Shown here piece after piece: positions 26,463-34,423 of a stretch of DNA of 53,043 bases; within the stretch, counting starts at the first letter, position 1, and each line of letters begins with the position of its first letter. Source of the DNA: Actinomycetota bacterium. GTDB lineage: Bacteria; Actinomycetota; Thermoleophilia; Solirubrobacterales; 70-9. The stretch spans positions 1 to 53,043 of the forward strand of contig VAYN01000017.1 in assembly GCA_005885405.1 (NCBI GenBank), given 5' to 3'. The notes under the pieces are model-generated. The model was not told the origin of the DNA. It made no database searches and was given only the letters and a program-made list of their open reading frames with translations. Both the position numbers and the translations under genes were made by a program.

Positions 26463-26483
26463 AAATTTGAGATACTCTAATTT
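26463..26483. promoter_or_regulatory. Palindromic operator between ABC exporter and MarR
   Basis: A 21-bp near-palindrome with arms AAATT...AATTT and inner GAG...CTC ends 2 bp before the marR ATG. A second imperfect copy, CTCGAAATTTGAG (26442-26454), lies nearer the exporter. The paired, AT-rich sites in an otherwise GC-rich region fit MarR control of both divergent units. Confidence 0.6.
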
Positions 26484-26485
26484 CG

Positions 26486-26926
26486 ATGAAAACCGGTAAC
26501 ATCAATGCAAAGGGGGACTTGGCGACCGAGGCCTGGGGGCTTCTGACTGGCCTGGTCTATCCGCCGCCCTTCCTCTCGATCGCCCGGGAATTTGACCTTC
26601 GCCCGTCGACCTTCGCGGCGCTGCGGGCGCTAGAGCAGCCGCGGACGATGGGTGAACTCGCCGGCCTGTTGCACTGCGACAACTCCAACGTAACCGGCAT
26701 CGTCGACAGCCTCGAAGACAAGACGCTCGCGGTTCGCAAACCCTCGGAGGTCGACCGGCGCATCAAGGTGGTCGAGCTCAGCGGGCAGGGGGAGACCCTT
26801 CTCACCCGCTTGAAGCGCGAGGTCGCCAAGCCGCCGGCATGGGTGAAAGACCTCCCCGAGGAGGACCAAGAGGCGCTACGGGACATCCTCGAGAAGGCAG
26901 TTGCCAGTAGAACTCCCGGTTCGTGA
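26486..26926 (+). CDS. MarR-family transcriptional regulator
   Basis: A 146-residue winged-helix regulator with recognition region TMGELAGLLHCDNSNVTGIV (about 54-73) and the wing motif KPSEVDRRIKVVELSG. The sequence before the helix-turn-helix (PPPFLSIAREFDLRPSTFAALRAL) is typical of MarR. Its stop overlaps the acyltransferase start (GTGA). Divergent from the ABC exporter, it probably represses both directions through the palindromes in the gap. The single cysteine, in LHCDNSN, could permit redox sensing, which is speculative. Confidence 0.9.
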   Translation: MKTGNINAKGDLATEAWGLLTGLVYPPPFLSIAREFDLRPSTFAALRALEQPRTMGELAGLLHCDNSNVTGIVDSLEDKTLAVRKPSEVDRRIKVVELSGQGETLLTRLKREVAKPPAWVKDLPEEDQEALRDILEKAVASRTPGS

Positions 26927-27570
26927 AGGAGCGCACCCGCACCTATTCCGTGGCGATGACCGTCAACCGGCCCGTCGCCTGGTGGGGCCGGATGCAGGTC
27001 GAGGGGCTGGATGCCCTGCCGGAGCAGGGCCCGCTGCTGATCCTCGGCAACCACGACAGCCACTGGGATCCGGTGATGGTCGGGATCGCCGCCTTCAAGC
27101 GACGCCAGATCCGCGCCCTCGCCAAATCCGAGCTCTGGGAGGTGCGCGGCCTCGGCCCGATCCTCAACGGCATGGGGCAGATCCCGATCCAGCGCGGCAA
27201 AGGCGACAAAGACGCGCTGGCGAAAGCGATCGAGACCCTCCGCGCCGGCGCCTGCATCGGCGTCTTCCCCGAGGGCACCCGCTCGAAGGGCAAGGTCCTG
27301 CGCGCCCGCAGCGGCGTCGGCCGCCTCGCCCTCGAGGTGCCGGAGGCGCACGTCACCCTGGTCGCGATCGAGGGCACCTCGGACCTCACCGGCTTCCCCC
27401 GCCGCCCTCGCATCCGCCTTCGCTTCTTCGACCCGGTCGGCGGCCAGCCCCGCCCCGACGAGGACCCGGGAGCCCTCTCCGCCCGCCTCCTCTCAGAGAT
27501 CCGAGAGCTCGTCCCCCCTTCGATCTCCTACCGCAAGCGCGCCAAGCTCAGCGGCGTCAGCGAAGACTAG
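26923..27570 (+). CDS. plsC: 1-acyl-glycerol-3-phosphate acyltransferase (PlsC family)
   Basis: A 215-residue acyltransferase that would acylate lysophosphatidic acid in phospholipid synthesis. The catalytic HX4D box is NHDSHWDP, followed by GMGQIPIQR (block II) and GVFPEGTRS (block III, glycerol-phosphate binding). No transmembrane helix is obvious, so it is likely peripheral on the membrane. GTG at 26923 overlaps the marR stop (GTGA). Co-translation with a MarR regulator facing an ABC exporter suggests a membrane-stress or lipid-export unit; substrate specificity within the family is uncertain. Confidence 0.88.
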   Translation: MKERTRTYSVAMTVNRPVAWWGRMQVEGLDALPEQGPLLILGNHDSHWDPVMVGIAAFKRRQIRALAKSELWEVRGLGPILNGMGQIPIQRGKGDKDALAKAIETLRAGACIGVFPEGTRSKGKVLRARSGVGRLALEVPEAHVTLVAIEGTSDLTGFPRRPRIRLRFFDPVGGQPRPDEDPGALSARLLSEIRELVPPSISYRKRAKLSGVSED

Positions 27571-27578
27571 GTTGCCGT

Positions 27579-27618
27579 CTCCGAACTTCGGTGCCCTATA
27601 GGGGCCCAAAGTTCGGAG
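27579..27618. terminator. Two-tier hairpin between convergent plsC and lipoprotein genes
   Basis: A 10-bp outer stem (CTCCGAACTT 27579-27588 with AAGTTCGGAG 27609-27618) encloses a GC-rich inner stem around a TATA loop. It lies between the plsC stop (27570) and the lipoprotein stop (27632) and fits a bidirectional terminator. Confidence 0.6.
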
Positions 27619-27631
27619 AGGCGAGTGAGGC

Positions 27632-28195
27632 TCAGTCCTCGGGCTCTTGGCCGTTGGGCTGGAGGGCGTACCACTCGGCTCCGAACTGGTCGATGTCGTT
27701 GCCGTTGGCTTCACCCGGGTTCTGGTCGCCGGCGTAGGTGTAGAGGGGCCATCCGTTGTAGGTGACCTGGACCGTTCCGTCTTTGCGCTTGGTCGTGCCG
27801 AGCATGCTGCGATCGGCGGGGCCCTGCGCTTGCGGGTTGCCTTCGGTCAGGAGCGGGGGCCAGGCGGCGGCGCAGGCGTCGTAGCAGGACGAAGTCGACC
27901 CCTTGTCCTTATGGAAGTCGTAGAGGGTGAGGCCTTGGGAGGTGACGAGGATCGTGCCCAAATCGCCCACCTTGGCTGCGGAGACGATGCCGTCACCGCC
28001 CCCGCTGGAGGCTTCGGCACCTTCCCCGTATCCGCCTTTAGCGGAGGCTTCGCTGGTTTCCGCTGCCGGCTTGCTGCCCCCGTCGCCCTTGCCCCCGTAG
28101 GCGCTGCCGGTGCTCGAGTCGCTGCTGCTGCCGCAGCCGGCGACGACAAGCGCCAGGACGACGACCAATGCCAGCGCGTAGGTGATCCTGTTCAC
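27632..28195 (-). CDS. Secreted-repeat (COG4315) lipoprotein
   Basis: A 187-residue exported lipoprotein. The signal peptide ends in the lipobox VVAGCG (Cys21), then comes a Ser/Gly/Lys-rich linker (to about 70). Two copies of the Secreted_repeat motif follow: GTILVTSQGLTLYDFHKDK with CYDACAAAWPPLL, and TVQVTYNGWPLYTYAGDQNPGE with GAEWYAL. Related proteins sit on the actinobacterial cell surface and have no proven role; a redox or haem link is sometimes suggested. GTG at 28195 overlaps the anti-sigma stop (GTGA), so it is the third gene of a sigma/anti-sigma operon and a likely target or co-sensor of that system. Confidence 0.88.
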   Translation of the reverse strand: MNRITYALALVVVLALVVAGCGSSSDSSTGSAYGGKGDGGSKPAAETSEASAKGGYGEGAEASSGGGDGIVSAAKVGDLGTILVTSQGLTLYDFHKDKGSTSSCYDACAAAWPPLLTEGNPQAQGPADRSMLGTTKRKDGTVQVTYNGWPLYTYAGDQNPGEANGNDIDQFGAEWYALQPNGQEPED

Positions 28196-28908
28196 GTCGG
28201 TTCCTCCTCGTTGTGGATGTTCAGGTCCGCGACCGGCCCATCCACCGGTGCGACGAAGGTGCGCTTGCCGGTGTCGACCACGACGGCCCGCGTGCGCGAG
28301 AGGTCGAGGGCCGAGCTGAGGACGGCGTCGGAGTCGTCCCCCCAGCGGTAGCGGAAGGTTCCGGCGGGATAGGAGGCGCCGCCGGCGCCCCGCAGCCAGA
28401 CGCGGCAGAGCGTTCCCGACGGAACCCCGTGCACGTACATGTGGATCTCGGTCCCGTAGGAGTGCGGCTGCAGCGTCGCGTCGATGGTGATGCCCGGGGG
28501 CAGATCGGCGAACCGGACCTGCTGCTCCGGACCGCTGCTCCCATCGCCGCCGCCGAAGACGAAGAGGAGGAGCACCGCCGCCACCGCGGCCACCGTCGCA
28601 CCACCGAGCGCGAAGCCGCCGAACAGTCGCCGGCGCTGCCGCGTCTCACTCCGCTCGCGCTCCGCCGCAATCGTCGCCGCGACGCGCTGGCCCAGCTCCG
28701 GCGGCGGCTGCGGCGCCGGCCCGAACCGCGCCGGATCGGCGTGGGGGAGCATCAGCGCCACTGGCTGCAGGGACGCGAGCTCCTCACGGCAGTTGGCGCA
28801 GCCGTCGAGGTGCGCCTCCAGCCCCGCCCGCTCGTCACCCTCCAGATGCCCGAGCGCATACGCGCCGAGCAGCTCGCGCCACTCGCGGCAGTCGTTCCTA
28901 GTCTTCAT
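28192..28908 (-). CDS. Anti-sigma factor with zinc-finger N-terminus
   Basis: A 238-residue transmembrane anti-sigma factor. The cytoplasmic N-terminus carries the ZAS zinc motif in AHLDGCANCREEL, which binds the sigma factor. One membrane helix lies at about 95-118 (ALGGATVAAVAAVLLLFVFG), and an extracytoplasmic RskA-like domain makes up the rest. ATG at 28908 lies 11 bp inside the sigma gene. By family precedent it holds the sigma factor inactive until proteolysis or oxidation of the zinc site releases it; which applies here is not visible. Confidence 0.9.
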   Translation of the reverse strand: MKTRNDCREWRELLGAYALGHLEGDERAGLEAHLDGCANCREELASLQPVALMLPHADPARFGPAPQPPPELGQRVAATIAAERERSETRQRRRLFGGFALGGATVAAVAAVLLLFVFGGGDGSSGPEQQVRFADLPPGITIDATLQPHSYGTEIHMYVHGVPSGTLCRVWLRGAGGASYPAGTFRYRWGDDSDAVLSSALDLSRTRAVVVDTGKRTFVAPVDGPVADLNIHNEEEPT

Positions 28909-29437
28909 AGCCCATCTCCTCGAGCACGACCCGCAGCGCCCGCAGCCCGTAATAGACGCGGCTCTTCACAGTTCCCTCCGGCACGCCCAGCTCCGCCGCC
29001 ACCTCGGCGTACGGCCGTCCCCGGTAGTAGGTCTCGACGATCACCCGCCGGTGGTCCTCGCCGATCCGCCGCATCGCCTCCTCGACCTGCCAGGCGGTCA
29101 GCGCCTCATCAAGCGGCTCGACGCTCGGCTCGACCCCGCCCTCGGCGACCCGCGGCCGCACCGACCGCGCCCGCCCGAGGTCGATGACGACGTTTCGCAG
29201 GATCGCGAAAAGCCACGTCCGCAACGACCCGATCTTCGGGTCGAACCGGTCCCCCGCCCGCCAGGCGCGGACGAAGGTCTCCTGCACCGCCTCTTCGGCG
29301 AGGCCGGCGTCTCCCAGCGAGCGGACCGCGAAGCCGTACAGCTCACCGGAGTGGGCGGCGTAGGCCTCGCGGACGTCTCGCTCGCGGCTGAGCGCGCCCC
29401 GGGTCGAATTTCCAAGCTGGATCATCCGACCCGGCAT
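28898..29437 (-). CDS. ECF-type RNA polymerase sigma factor
   Basis: A 179-residue extracytoplasmic-function sigma factor. Region 2 runs from about 22 to 90 (YAAHSGELYGFAVRSLG, then QETFVRAWRAG and RTWLFAILRNVVID). Region 4 spans about 118-172 (RRVIVETYYRGRPYAEVAAE and GTVKSRVYYGLRALR). It heads the operon with the anti-sigma factor and the surface lipoprotein, like SigK/SigL systems of actinobacteria. The ATG at 29437 is used; an ATG four codons later is an alternative. Self-activation of its own promoter in the gap to 29483 is likely, but no clear consensus could be recognised. Confidence 0.92.
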   Translation of the reverse strand: MPGRMIQLGNSTRGALSRERDVREAYAAHSGELYGFAVRSLGDAGLAEEAVQETFVRAWRAGDRFDPKIGSLRTWLFAILRNVVIDLGRARSVRPRVAEGGVEPSVEPLDEALTAWQVEEAMRRIGEDHRRVIVETYYRGRPYAEVAAELGVPEGTVKSRVYYGLRALRVVLEEMGYED

Positions 29438-29482
29438 ACGCTCCCCGGCAGCGCCGGGTTCAAATACCTCCTAAGAGAGCCC

Positions 29483-29629
29483 CTATTCGAGCTTTCCGAT
29501 CTTGAAGATTTTCGTCCCGCAGTCCGGGCAGACACCCTGGATCGCCGGACGACCGTTCTTCATCGTCACCTGTTTGGCGTCTTTGATCTCGACCTTCTTG
29601 CGCTCCTTGACGCAGTAACCCTCAGGCAT
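29483..29629 (-). CDS. DUF5679 mini zinc-ribbon-like protein
   Basis: A 48-residue protein: MPEGYCVKERKKVEI, then QVTMKNGRPAIQGVCPDCG and TKIFKIGKLE. The CPDC pair and the sequence around NGRPA match DUF5679, small zinc-ribbon-like proteins of actinobacteria and archaea with unknown role. Only one cysteine (C6) is present in the first knuckle, where a C-x2-C pair would be needed for a full zinc ribbon. A textbook ribosome binding site (AAAGGAGG on the minus strand) precedes the ATG at 29629. It lies 45 bp upstream of the sigma factor gene on the same strand, so co-transcription is possible. Confidence 0.75.
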   Translation of the reverse strand: MPEGYCVKERKKVEIKDAKQVTMKNGRPAIQGVCPDCGTKIFKIGKLE

Positions 29630-29823
29630 GAAGGGGCCCTCCTTTCGTTGCCGCTAGGCGGCAGATCTCGCCTTCCGGGCGAGGTGGATTGAGGCGAATG
29701 TAACGCAGGTCCATGACGCTCCCGCCAAACTTCGTGCGAATCCGCACGAGACGCCGACGCTCAGCGTCAACTACCCTGCCCCCGCAGTCGCAAGCCCTTG
29801 CCAAGCCTCGAAGGAGATAAGGA

Positions 29824-30987
29824 ATGCCCGAAGCAGTAATCGTCGACACCATCCGCACGCCGATCGGCCGTGCCTTCAAGGGCTCGCTGGCCCAGCTGCG
29901 GCCCGAGGAGATGGGCGCCTACGTGGTCGACCAGCTGCTCGAGCGCAACCCCGACGTCGACCCGGCGCTGATCGAAGACGTCTTCTGCGGCGTCGGCATG
30001 CCGCAGGGCCTCGAGGCCTTCAACATCGGCCGCATCATCTCCCTGCTCAGCGAGAAGCTGCCGCAGGAGGTCAACGGGGTAACTGTCTCCCGCTACTGCT
30101 CCTCCAGTCTCGACGCGATCCGCCACGCCGGCAACGCGATCAAGGCCGGCGAGGGCGACGCCTACCTCGCGGTCGGAGTCGAGTGGGTGAGCAAGTTCAA
30201 CGAGCGCACCGAGCCCGCCGGCGCCGCCGATCGCAACCCCAACCTGATCGGCGAGAACGGCCAGCCCAACGCCTACATCGACATGGGCATCACCGCCGTC
30301 AACGTCGCCAAGAAGTACGAGGTCAGCCGCGCCGACATGGATAAGTTCGCGCAGCGCTCGCAGGAACTCGCCGTCCGCTCTCAGGAAGACGGCTTCTTCG
30401 ACCGCGAGATCGTCCCCGTCAAGCTCGAGGACGGGACCGAAGTGACCAAGGACGACGGTCCCCGCGCCTCCTCGACCCTGGAGAAGCTTTCCGAACTGCC
30501 GGAGGCCTTCGAGGGCGGCGGCGGCGTCACCGCCGGTAACTCCTGCCCGCTCAACGACGGCGCCGCCGCGGTGCTGCTGATGAGCGCCGACAAAGCCAAA
30601 GAGCTGGGCCTGAAGCCGCGCGCCCGGATCATCACCGCCGCCACCCACGGCAACGAGCCGGAGCTGATGGGCGTCGCCCCGATCGGCGCGATCAAGAAGG
30701 TCCTCGACCGCGCCGGGATGTCGATCTCCGACGTCGACCGGGTCGAGCTGAACGAGGCCTTCGCGGCTCAGGTGATCCCGATCATGGCCGAATGCGGGAT
30801 CGACGAAGACAAGCTCAACACCCACGGCGGCGCGATCGCCCTCGGCCACCCCTTCGGGATGACCGGCGCCCGGATCATGGGAACGCTGCTGAACGTGCTC
30901 GAGACCGACGACAAGCAGGTCGGCCTGGAGACGATGTGCGTAGCGGGTGGGCAGGGCAAGGCGATGTTGGTGGAACGCCTCAACTAA
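29824..30987 (+). CDS. Acetyl-CoA acyltransferase (thiolase)
   Basis: A 387-residue type II thiolase that cleaves 3-ketoacyl-CoA with CoA, or condenses two acyl-CoAs. The acylated cysteine is C92 in [22 protein letters not shown] supplies the catalytic histidine and [10 protein letters not shown] the second cysteine. NEAFAAQ is also present. Length and motifs match FadA-type enzymes of actinobacteria. The ATG at 29824 has a strong ribosome binding site (AAGGAGAT, 29811-29818). Enoyl-CoA hydratase and thioesterase genes follow on the same strand after a large hairpin, forming a fatty-acid degradation group. Confidence 0.93.
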   Translation: MPEAVIVDTIRTPIGRAFKGSLAQLRPEEMGAYVVDQLLERNPDVDPALIEDVFCGVGMPQGLEAFNIGRIISLLSEKLPQEVNGVTVSRYCSSSLDAIRHAGNAIKAGEGDAYLAVGVEWVSKFNERTEPAGAADRNPNLIGENGQPNAYIDMGITAVNVAKKYEVSRADMDKFAQRSQELAVRSQEDGFFDREIVPVKLEDGTEVTKDDGPRASSTLEKLSELPEAFEGGGGVTAGNSCPLNDGAAAVLLMSADKAKELGLKPRARIITAATHGNEPELMGVAPIGAIKKVLDRAGMSISDVDRVELNEAFAAQVIPIMAECGIDEDKLNTHGGAIALGHPFGMTGARIMGTLLNVLETDDKQVGLETMCVAGGQGKAMLVERLN

Positions 30988-30994
30988 GCCGCGA

Positions 30995-31034
30995 TTGGTG
31001 AGTTGTGGGGGCTATGACCCCTACAACTCACCAA
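30995..31034 (+). terminator. Long hairpin after the thiolase gene
   Basis: A 12-bp perfect outer stem (TTGGTGAGTTGT 30995-31006 with its complement at 31023-31034) continues through a G-T pair into a further 4 G-C pairs, with loop CTATGA. It starts 8 bp after the thiolase stop and ends 20 bp before the hydratase GTG, so it could terminate or attenuate transcription between the two genes. No T-tract follows. Confidence 0.55.
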
Positions 31035-31053
31035 CCAGCGTTAGGGTCGGCTC

Positions 31054-31968
31054 GTGGAGACGCTCCTCTACGAGACCGACGGCCGCGTCGCGCGGATCAC
31101 CCTGAACCGCCCCGAGCGGGGCAATGGCATCACCTCTCAGATGCCGGTCGAGCTGGCCGAGTGCGTCGAGCGGGCGAACCTCGACCCCGAGGTGCACGCG
31201 ATCGCGCTGGCCGGCAACGGCACGGGCTTTTGCGGCGGCTACGACCTCGTCGCCTCGGCCGAGGGCGACATGAGCGAGCTGGGGGAGGGAGGCGCGACGC
31301 CGCCCGGCTCGCCCCTCGACCCGGCCGTGATTGGCGCCAACCACGTGCCGGACTCGAACTGGGACCCGGTCACCGACTACCAGTTTATGAGCCGCAACGT
31401 CCGCGGCTTCATGAGCCTCTTCCACTCCGAGAAGCCGGTCCTCTGCAAGGTCCACGGCTACTGCGTCGCCGGCGGCACCGACATGGCGCTCTGCTCCGAC
31501 CTCCTGGTCATCGCCGAGGACGCCAAGATCGGCTACCCGCCGGCGCGTGTCTGGGGTTCGCCAACCACCTCGATGTGGGCGAGCCGGCTGGGGCCGATGC
31601 GGGCCAAGCGCCTGCTCCTCACCGGCGACTCGCTAACCGGAGCCGAGGCGGCGGAGTGGGGGCTGGCGACCGAGGCCGCGCCCGCCGCCGAGCTCGACGA
31701 GCGCTTCGAGCGCCTGCTCGAGCGCGTCGCCCGGATGCCGATCAACCAGCTGGTGATGATGAAGCTGCTGGTCAACCAGACCCTCCACGCCCAGGGCCTC
31801 ACCCAGACCCAGGTCCTCGGCACCTTCTTCGACGGCGTCGCCCGTCACACCGAGGAGGGCCACGCCTTCGTCCGCCGCGCCTCCGAAGCGGGCTTTCGCG
31901 AGGCGGTGCGCGAGCGCGACGAGCCCTACGGCGACCACGGCCTCGAAGGCTTCGGGCTCGACCCGTAG
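31054..31968 (+). CDS. Enoyl-CoA hydratase/isomerase family protein (crotonase)
   Basis: A 304-residue crotonase-fold enzyme that probably hydrates a trans-2-enoyl-CoA. The oxyanion-hole segments are ALAGNGTGFCGGYDL (about 51-65) and VHGYCVAGGTDMALCSDL (about 129-146). RVWGSPTTSMWASRLGPMRA replaces the usual Glu-containing stretch of classical hydratases, so another crotonase reaction is possible. It is longer than the standard 260 residues because of an insertion at about 70-110 (SELGEGGATPPGSP). GTG at 31054 is the only start giving the conserved N-terminal strand. It lies between thiolase and thioesterase genes. Confidence 0.88.
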   Translation: METLLYETDGRVARITLNRPERGNGITSQMPVELAECVERANLDPEVHAIALAGNGTGFCGGYDLVASAEGDMSELGEGGATPPGSPLDPAVIGANHVPDSNWDPVTDYQFMSRNVRGFMSLFHSEKPVLCKVHGYCVAGGTDMALCSDLLVIAEDAKIGYPPARVWGSPTTSMWASRLGPMRAKRLLLTGDSLTGAEAAEWGLATEAAPAAELDERFERLLERVARMPINQLVMMKLLVNQTLHAQGLTQTQVLGTFFDGVARHTEEGHAFVRRASEAGFREAVRERDEPYGDHGLEGFGLDP

Positions 31969-32013
31969 ATCTTGTTCTTAGATCCTGTTCTTGATGATTA
32001 AGCTGCCGCGGCG

Positions 32014-32463
32014 ATGAGCGACTCTCCGCACCCGAGCTCGATGATCACCCCGGAGTCGGTCCGCGCCTTCCTGCCCGGCAGCTTCCCGGGCGACCTCGGA
32101 ATCGAGCCGCTCGAGGTCGAGGACTCCCACGCCCGCGGCAGCATCGTCGTCGACAAGCGCCACCTGCACCCCGGCGGCTTCGTCCACGGCGGCGTCTGGA
32201 CCGCGCTCGGCGACACCGTCGCCGCCTGGTCGACCTTCCGCTGCATCCCGCCCGGCCACAACTTCACGACGATCGAGCTGAAGCTGAACGTCTTTGCCGC
32301 CGGCATCCTCGGCGACGAGATCGAGGCCCGAGCCGAGCCGCTCCACGTCGGCAAGAGCACGGTCGTGATCGAGGTCCGGATCGAGCGCCGCCGCGAGGGC
32401 TCAAAGCCGCGCCTGGCAGCGAACCTGATCGTCTCCCAGTTCGTCCTGCCGCCGGCTGGCTAG
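32014..32463 (+). CDS. PaaI-type hotdog-fold acyl-CoA thioesterase
   Basis: A 149-residue hotdog thioesterase that would release CoA from aryl- or acyl-CoA. The active-site region is HPGGFVHGGVWTALGDTVAA (about 53-72), followed by HNFTTIELKLNVFAA and the strand GKSTVVIEVRIERR. ATG at 32014 follows the hydratase by 45 bp. In context it may recycle CoA from intermediates of the neighbouring beta-oxidation genes. Its TAG stop shares the four bases CTAG with the stop of the convergent ligase gene, leaving no intergenic space. Confidence 0.9.
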   Translation: MSDSPHPSSMITPESVRAFLPGSFPGDLGIEPLEVEDSHARGSIVVDKRHLHPGGFVHGGVWTALGDTVAAWSTFRCIPPGHNFTTIELKLNVFAAGILGDEIEARAEPLHVGKSTVVIEVRIERRREGSKPRLAANLIVSQFVLPPAG

Positions 32464-33602
32464 CCGCGCGCCAGGAAGTCGCTCGCCAGCATCCCGACCA
32501 GCCGCGGCAGCGATTCCAGCGAGCGGGCGAGGTCGATCTGCCGCTGCGCCCCAGTGCGCGCGCCGAGCTCCGGCACCCGTTCCAGCTCCGCCTCGCAGCC
32601 GAGGTCCTGCGCGTGCGGGCGGCAGACGGCGACCAGGTCGGCCAGCAGCTCCCGCGCCGGTACCCGCCGTTCCAGCTCCGGCTCGATCAGCTCGGCGTCC
32701 ATGCCGTCGCGCGCCGCCAGGAAACGGTTCTCGGAGAGCACCTCCTGCGGCATCCACCGTTCGAGGTGCGCCGCTTCCTCGACCTCGGCGCGGACGATGC
32801 ACTGGACGAGTGCCGCGATCGCCGCGGTCTCGGCCAGCTTCGTCTGCGCATCCATGATCCGCACCTCGATCGTCCCGAAGCGCGGCTGCGGCCGCACGTC
32901 CCACCAGAGGAAGGTCGGCTCCGGCACCGCCCCGGAGCGGATCAGCACGTCGACCGACTCGACGTAGTCGGCGTAGTCCTGGAAGTCGCGCGGAATCCCG
33001 ACCCGCGGGAACGCCTGGAAGAGCGGCGTCCGCGCCGAAGCGAGGCCGGTGTCCCGACCCTGCCAGAAGGGCGAGTTGACCGAAAGCGCCAGCAGCAGCG
33101 GGATGTGGGTGCGGAGCCGATTGGCGACGCGGACCGCGTCTTCGGCGTCGGGAACGGCGACGTGGACGTGGAGGCCGAAGGTCGGCTCGCGCCGCGCCAG
33201 CTCCCGCATCGAGCCGTAGACGAACTGGTAACGCTCGCCGGCGGAGACGACGATCTCCTGCCAGACGGCGAACGGATGGGTGCCGGCGGAGGCGGCGCGC
33301 ATAGAGAGCGGCTGCAGCGTCTCCGCCAGCTCGCGGCGCAGCGCCCCCAGCTCCTCGATCGAGTCGCCGATCGTCGGGTGGACCCCCGTCTGAATCTCCA
33401 GCGCCGAGCCGTGCGTCTCCGCCGTGAAGCTGCCGTCGTGCCCGAGCAGCCGCGGCAGGACCGAGTCGATCCGGTGCGCCAGCGCCCAGCTGACCTCGTC
33501 GAGCAGCATCACCTCCTCCTCGATCCCCACCGTGTAGGGGCCGAGCTCGTGCGGCTCGGCCCAGGTCGCCCAGGCCGGAATGGTGCCGGCCCCCTCGCTC
33601 AC
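32460..33602 (-). CDS. Glutamate-cysteine ligase family 2 protein (YbdK-like carboxylate-amine ligase)
   Basis: A 380-residue GCS2 enzyme, expected to activate the gamma-carboxyl of glutamate with ATP and join it to an amine. Conserved features are VGIEEEVMLLD at the N-terminus, HGSALEIQTG, LHVHVAVPD, FLWWDVRPQPRFGTIEVRIMD and the C-terminal ENRFLAARDG. YbdK proteins have only weak glutamate-cysteine ligase activity and their real substrates are unclear. GTG at 33602 overlaps the amidotransferase stop (GTGA); extra residues upstream in frame are ignored. It is the last gene of a three-gene ligase/amidotransferase operon, so it may act on a gamma-glutamyl or peptide-like product of its partners. 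Confidence 0.9.
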   Translation of the reverse strand: MSEGAGTIPAWATWAEPHELGPYTVGIEEEVMLLDEVSWALAHRIDSVLPRLLGHDGSFTAETHGSALEIQTGVHPTIGDSIEELGALRRELAETLQPLSMRAASAGTHPFAVWQEIVVSAGERYQFVYGSMRELARREPTFGLHVHVAVPDAEDAVRVANRLRTHIPLLLALSVNSPFWQGRDTGLASARTPLFQAFPRVGIPRDFQDYADYVESVDVLIRSGAVPEPTFLWWDVRPQPRFGTIEVRIMDAQTKLAETAAIAALVQCIVRAEVEEAAHLERWMPQEVLSENRFLAARDGMDAELIEPELERRVPARELLADLVAVCRPHAQDLGCEAELERVPELGARTGAQRQIDLARSLESLPRLVGMLASDFLARG

Positions 33603-34423
33603 GCCACCTCGCGTCCGCTGCGACCCTGGAACCCGCTCCCCTCGTCCCTGCAGACCTTGACAAAGTTGCGGAAGAGGCTCTTCTCGTAGGGCCGGTGGAC
33701 GAGCGTCTCGGCGTGCCACTGGACGCCGATCAGGAACTCCCGCCGCGGGTCCTCGATCGCCTCGATCGTCCCGTCGGGCGCCCGCGCCGTCACCTCCAGC
33801 CCCTCGCCGAGCCGGTCGATCGCCTGGTGGTGGAAAGAGTTGACGTCGAGCGCGTCGGCGACCCGCAGCTCCTCATAGCCGAGGGCGCGGGCGAGGCGGC
33901 TGCCGGGCTCGATCTCGACCGCGTGGCTGGTCTCGGTCCCGGGGGTAATCTGCCGGTGCGGGATCACCTCGGAGACCTCCGGCAGGTGCTGGTGGAGGAC
34001 GCCGCCGCGGACCACGTTCAGCGCCTGGGTGCCGCGGCAGATCGCCAGGATCGGCATCTCGCGCGCGTCGGCGCGGCGGGCGACGTCGAGCTCGAAGCTG
34101 TCGAGGTCGGGCTCGGTCGGGCCGAGCTCCGCGTGGGGGTCGGCGCCGTAGTTGCCGGGGTGGAGGTCAGGGCCGCCGGAGAGGCAGAGCCCGTCGAGCC
34201 GGTCGAGCAGCGGCTCGATCGCCTCCCCGTCCAGCAGCGGGATCACCAGCGGCAGTCCGCCGGCGGCCTCGACCGCCCGCAGGTAGGTCAACCCCAGCGC
34301 CAGCTCGCGGACCCGCGGCTCCCCCTCGGGGATCGGCGTCCCCCGCTCTGGCGCTCGCACCTCAGAAGTCGTGACTCCGATTAAAGGTCGCATTTGCAGC
34401 GAAGCTAACGAACGGCGCTTCAT
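33599..34423 (-). CDS. Class I glutamine amidotransferase-like hydrolase (peptidase C26, PuuD-like)
   Basis: A 274-residue GATase1-fold enzyme of the gamma-glutamyl hydrolase group. The nucleophile is the cysteine of ILAICRGTQALN and the catalytic histidine is in IGVQWHAE; the GLCLSGGPDLHPGNYG loop forms the oxyanion region. Relatives hydrolyse gamma-glutamyl-GABA or similar amides. ATG at 34423 overlaps the ATP-grasp stop (ATGA); an internal ATG at 34393 gives the more usual N-terminus (MRPLIGVTTS). In the operon it would either trim gamma-glutamyl products or supply ammonia to the ligases. Confidence 0.9.
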   Translation of the reverse strand: MKRRSLASLQMRPLIGVTTSEVRAPERGTPIPEGEPRVRELALGLTYLRAVEAAGGLPLVIPLLDGEAIEPLLDRLDGLCLSGGPDLHPGNYGADPHAELGPTEPDLDSFELDVARRADAREMPILAICRGTQALNVVRGGVLHQHLPEVSEVIPHRQITPGTETSHAVEIEPGSRLARALGYEELRVADALDVNSFHHQAIDRLGEGLEVTARAPDGTIEAIEDPRREFLIGVQWHAETLVHRPYEKSLFRNFVKVCRDEGSGFQGRSGREVA

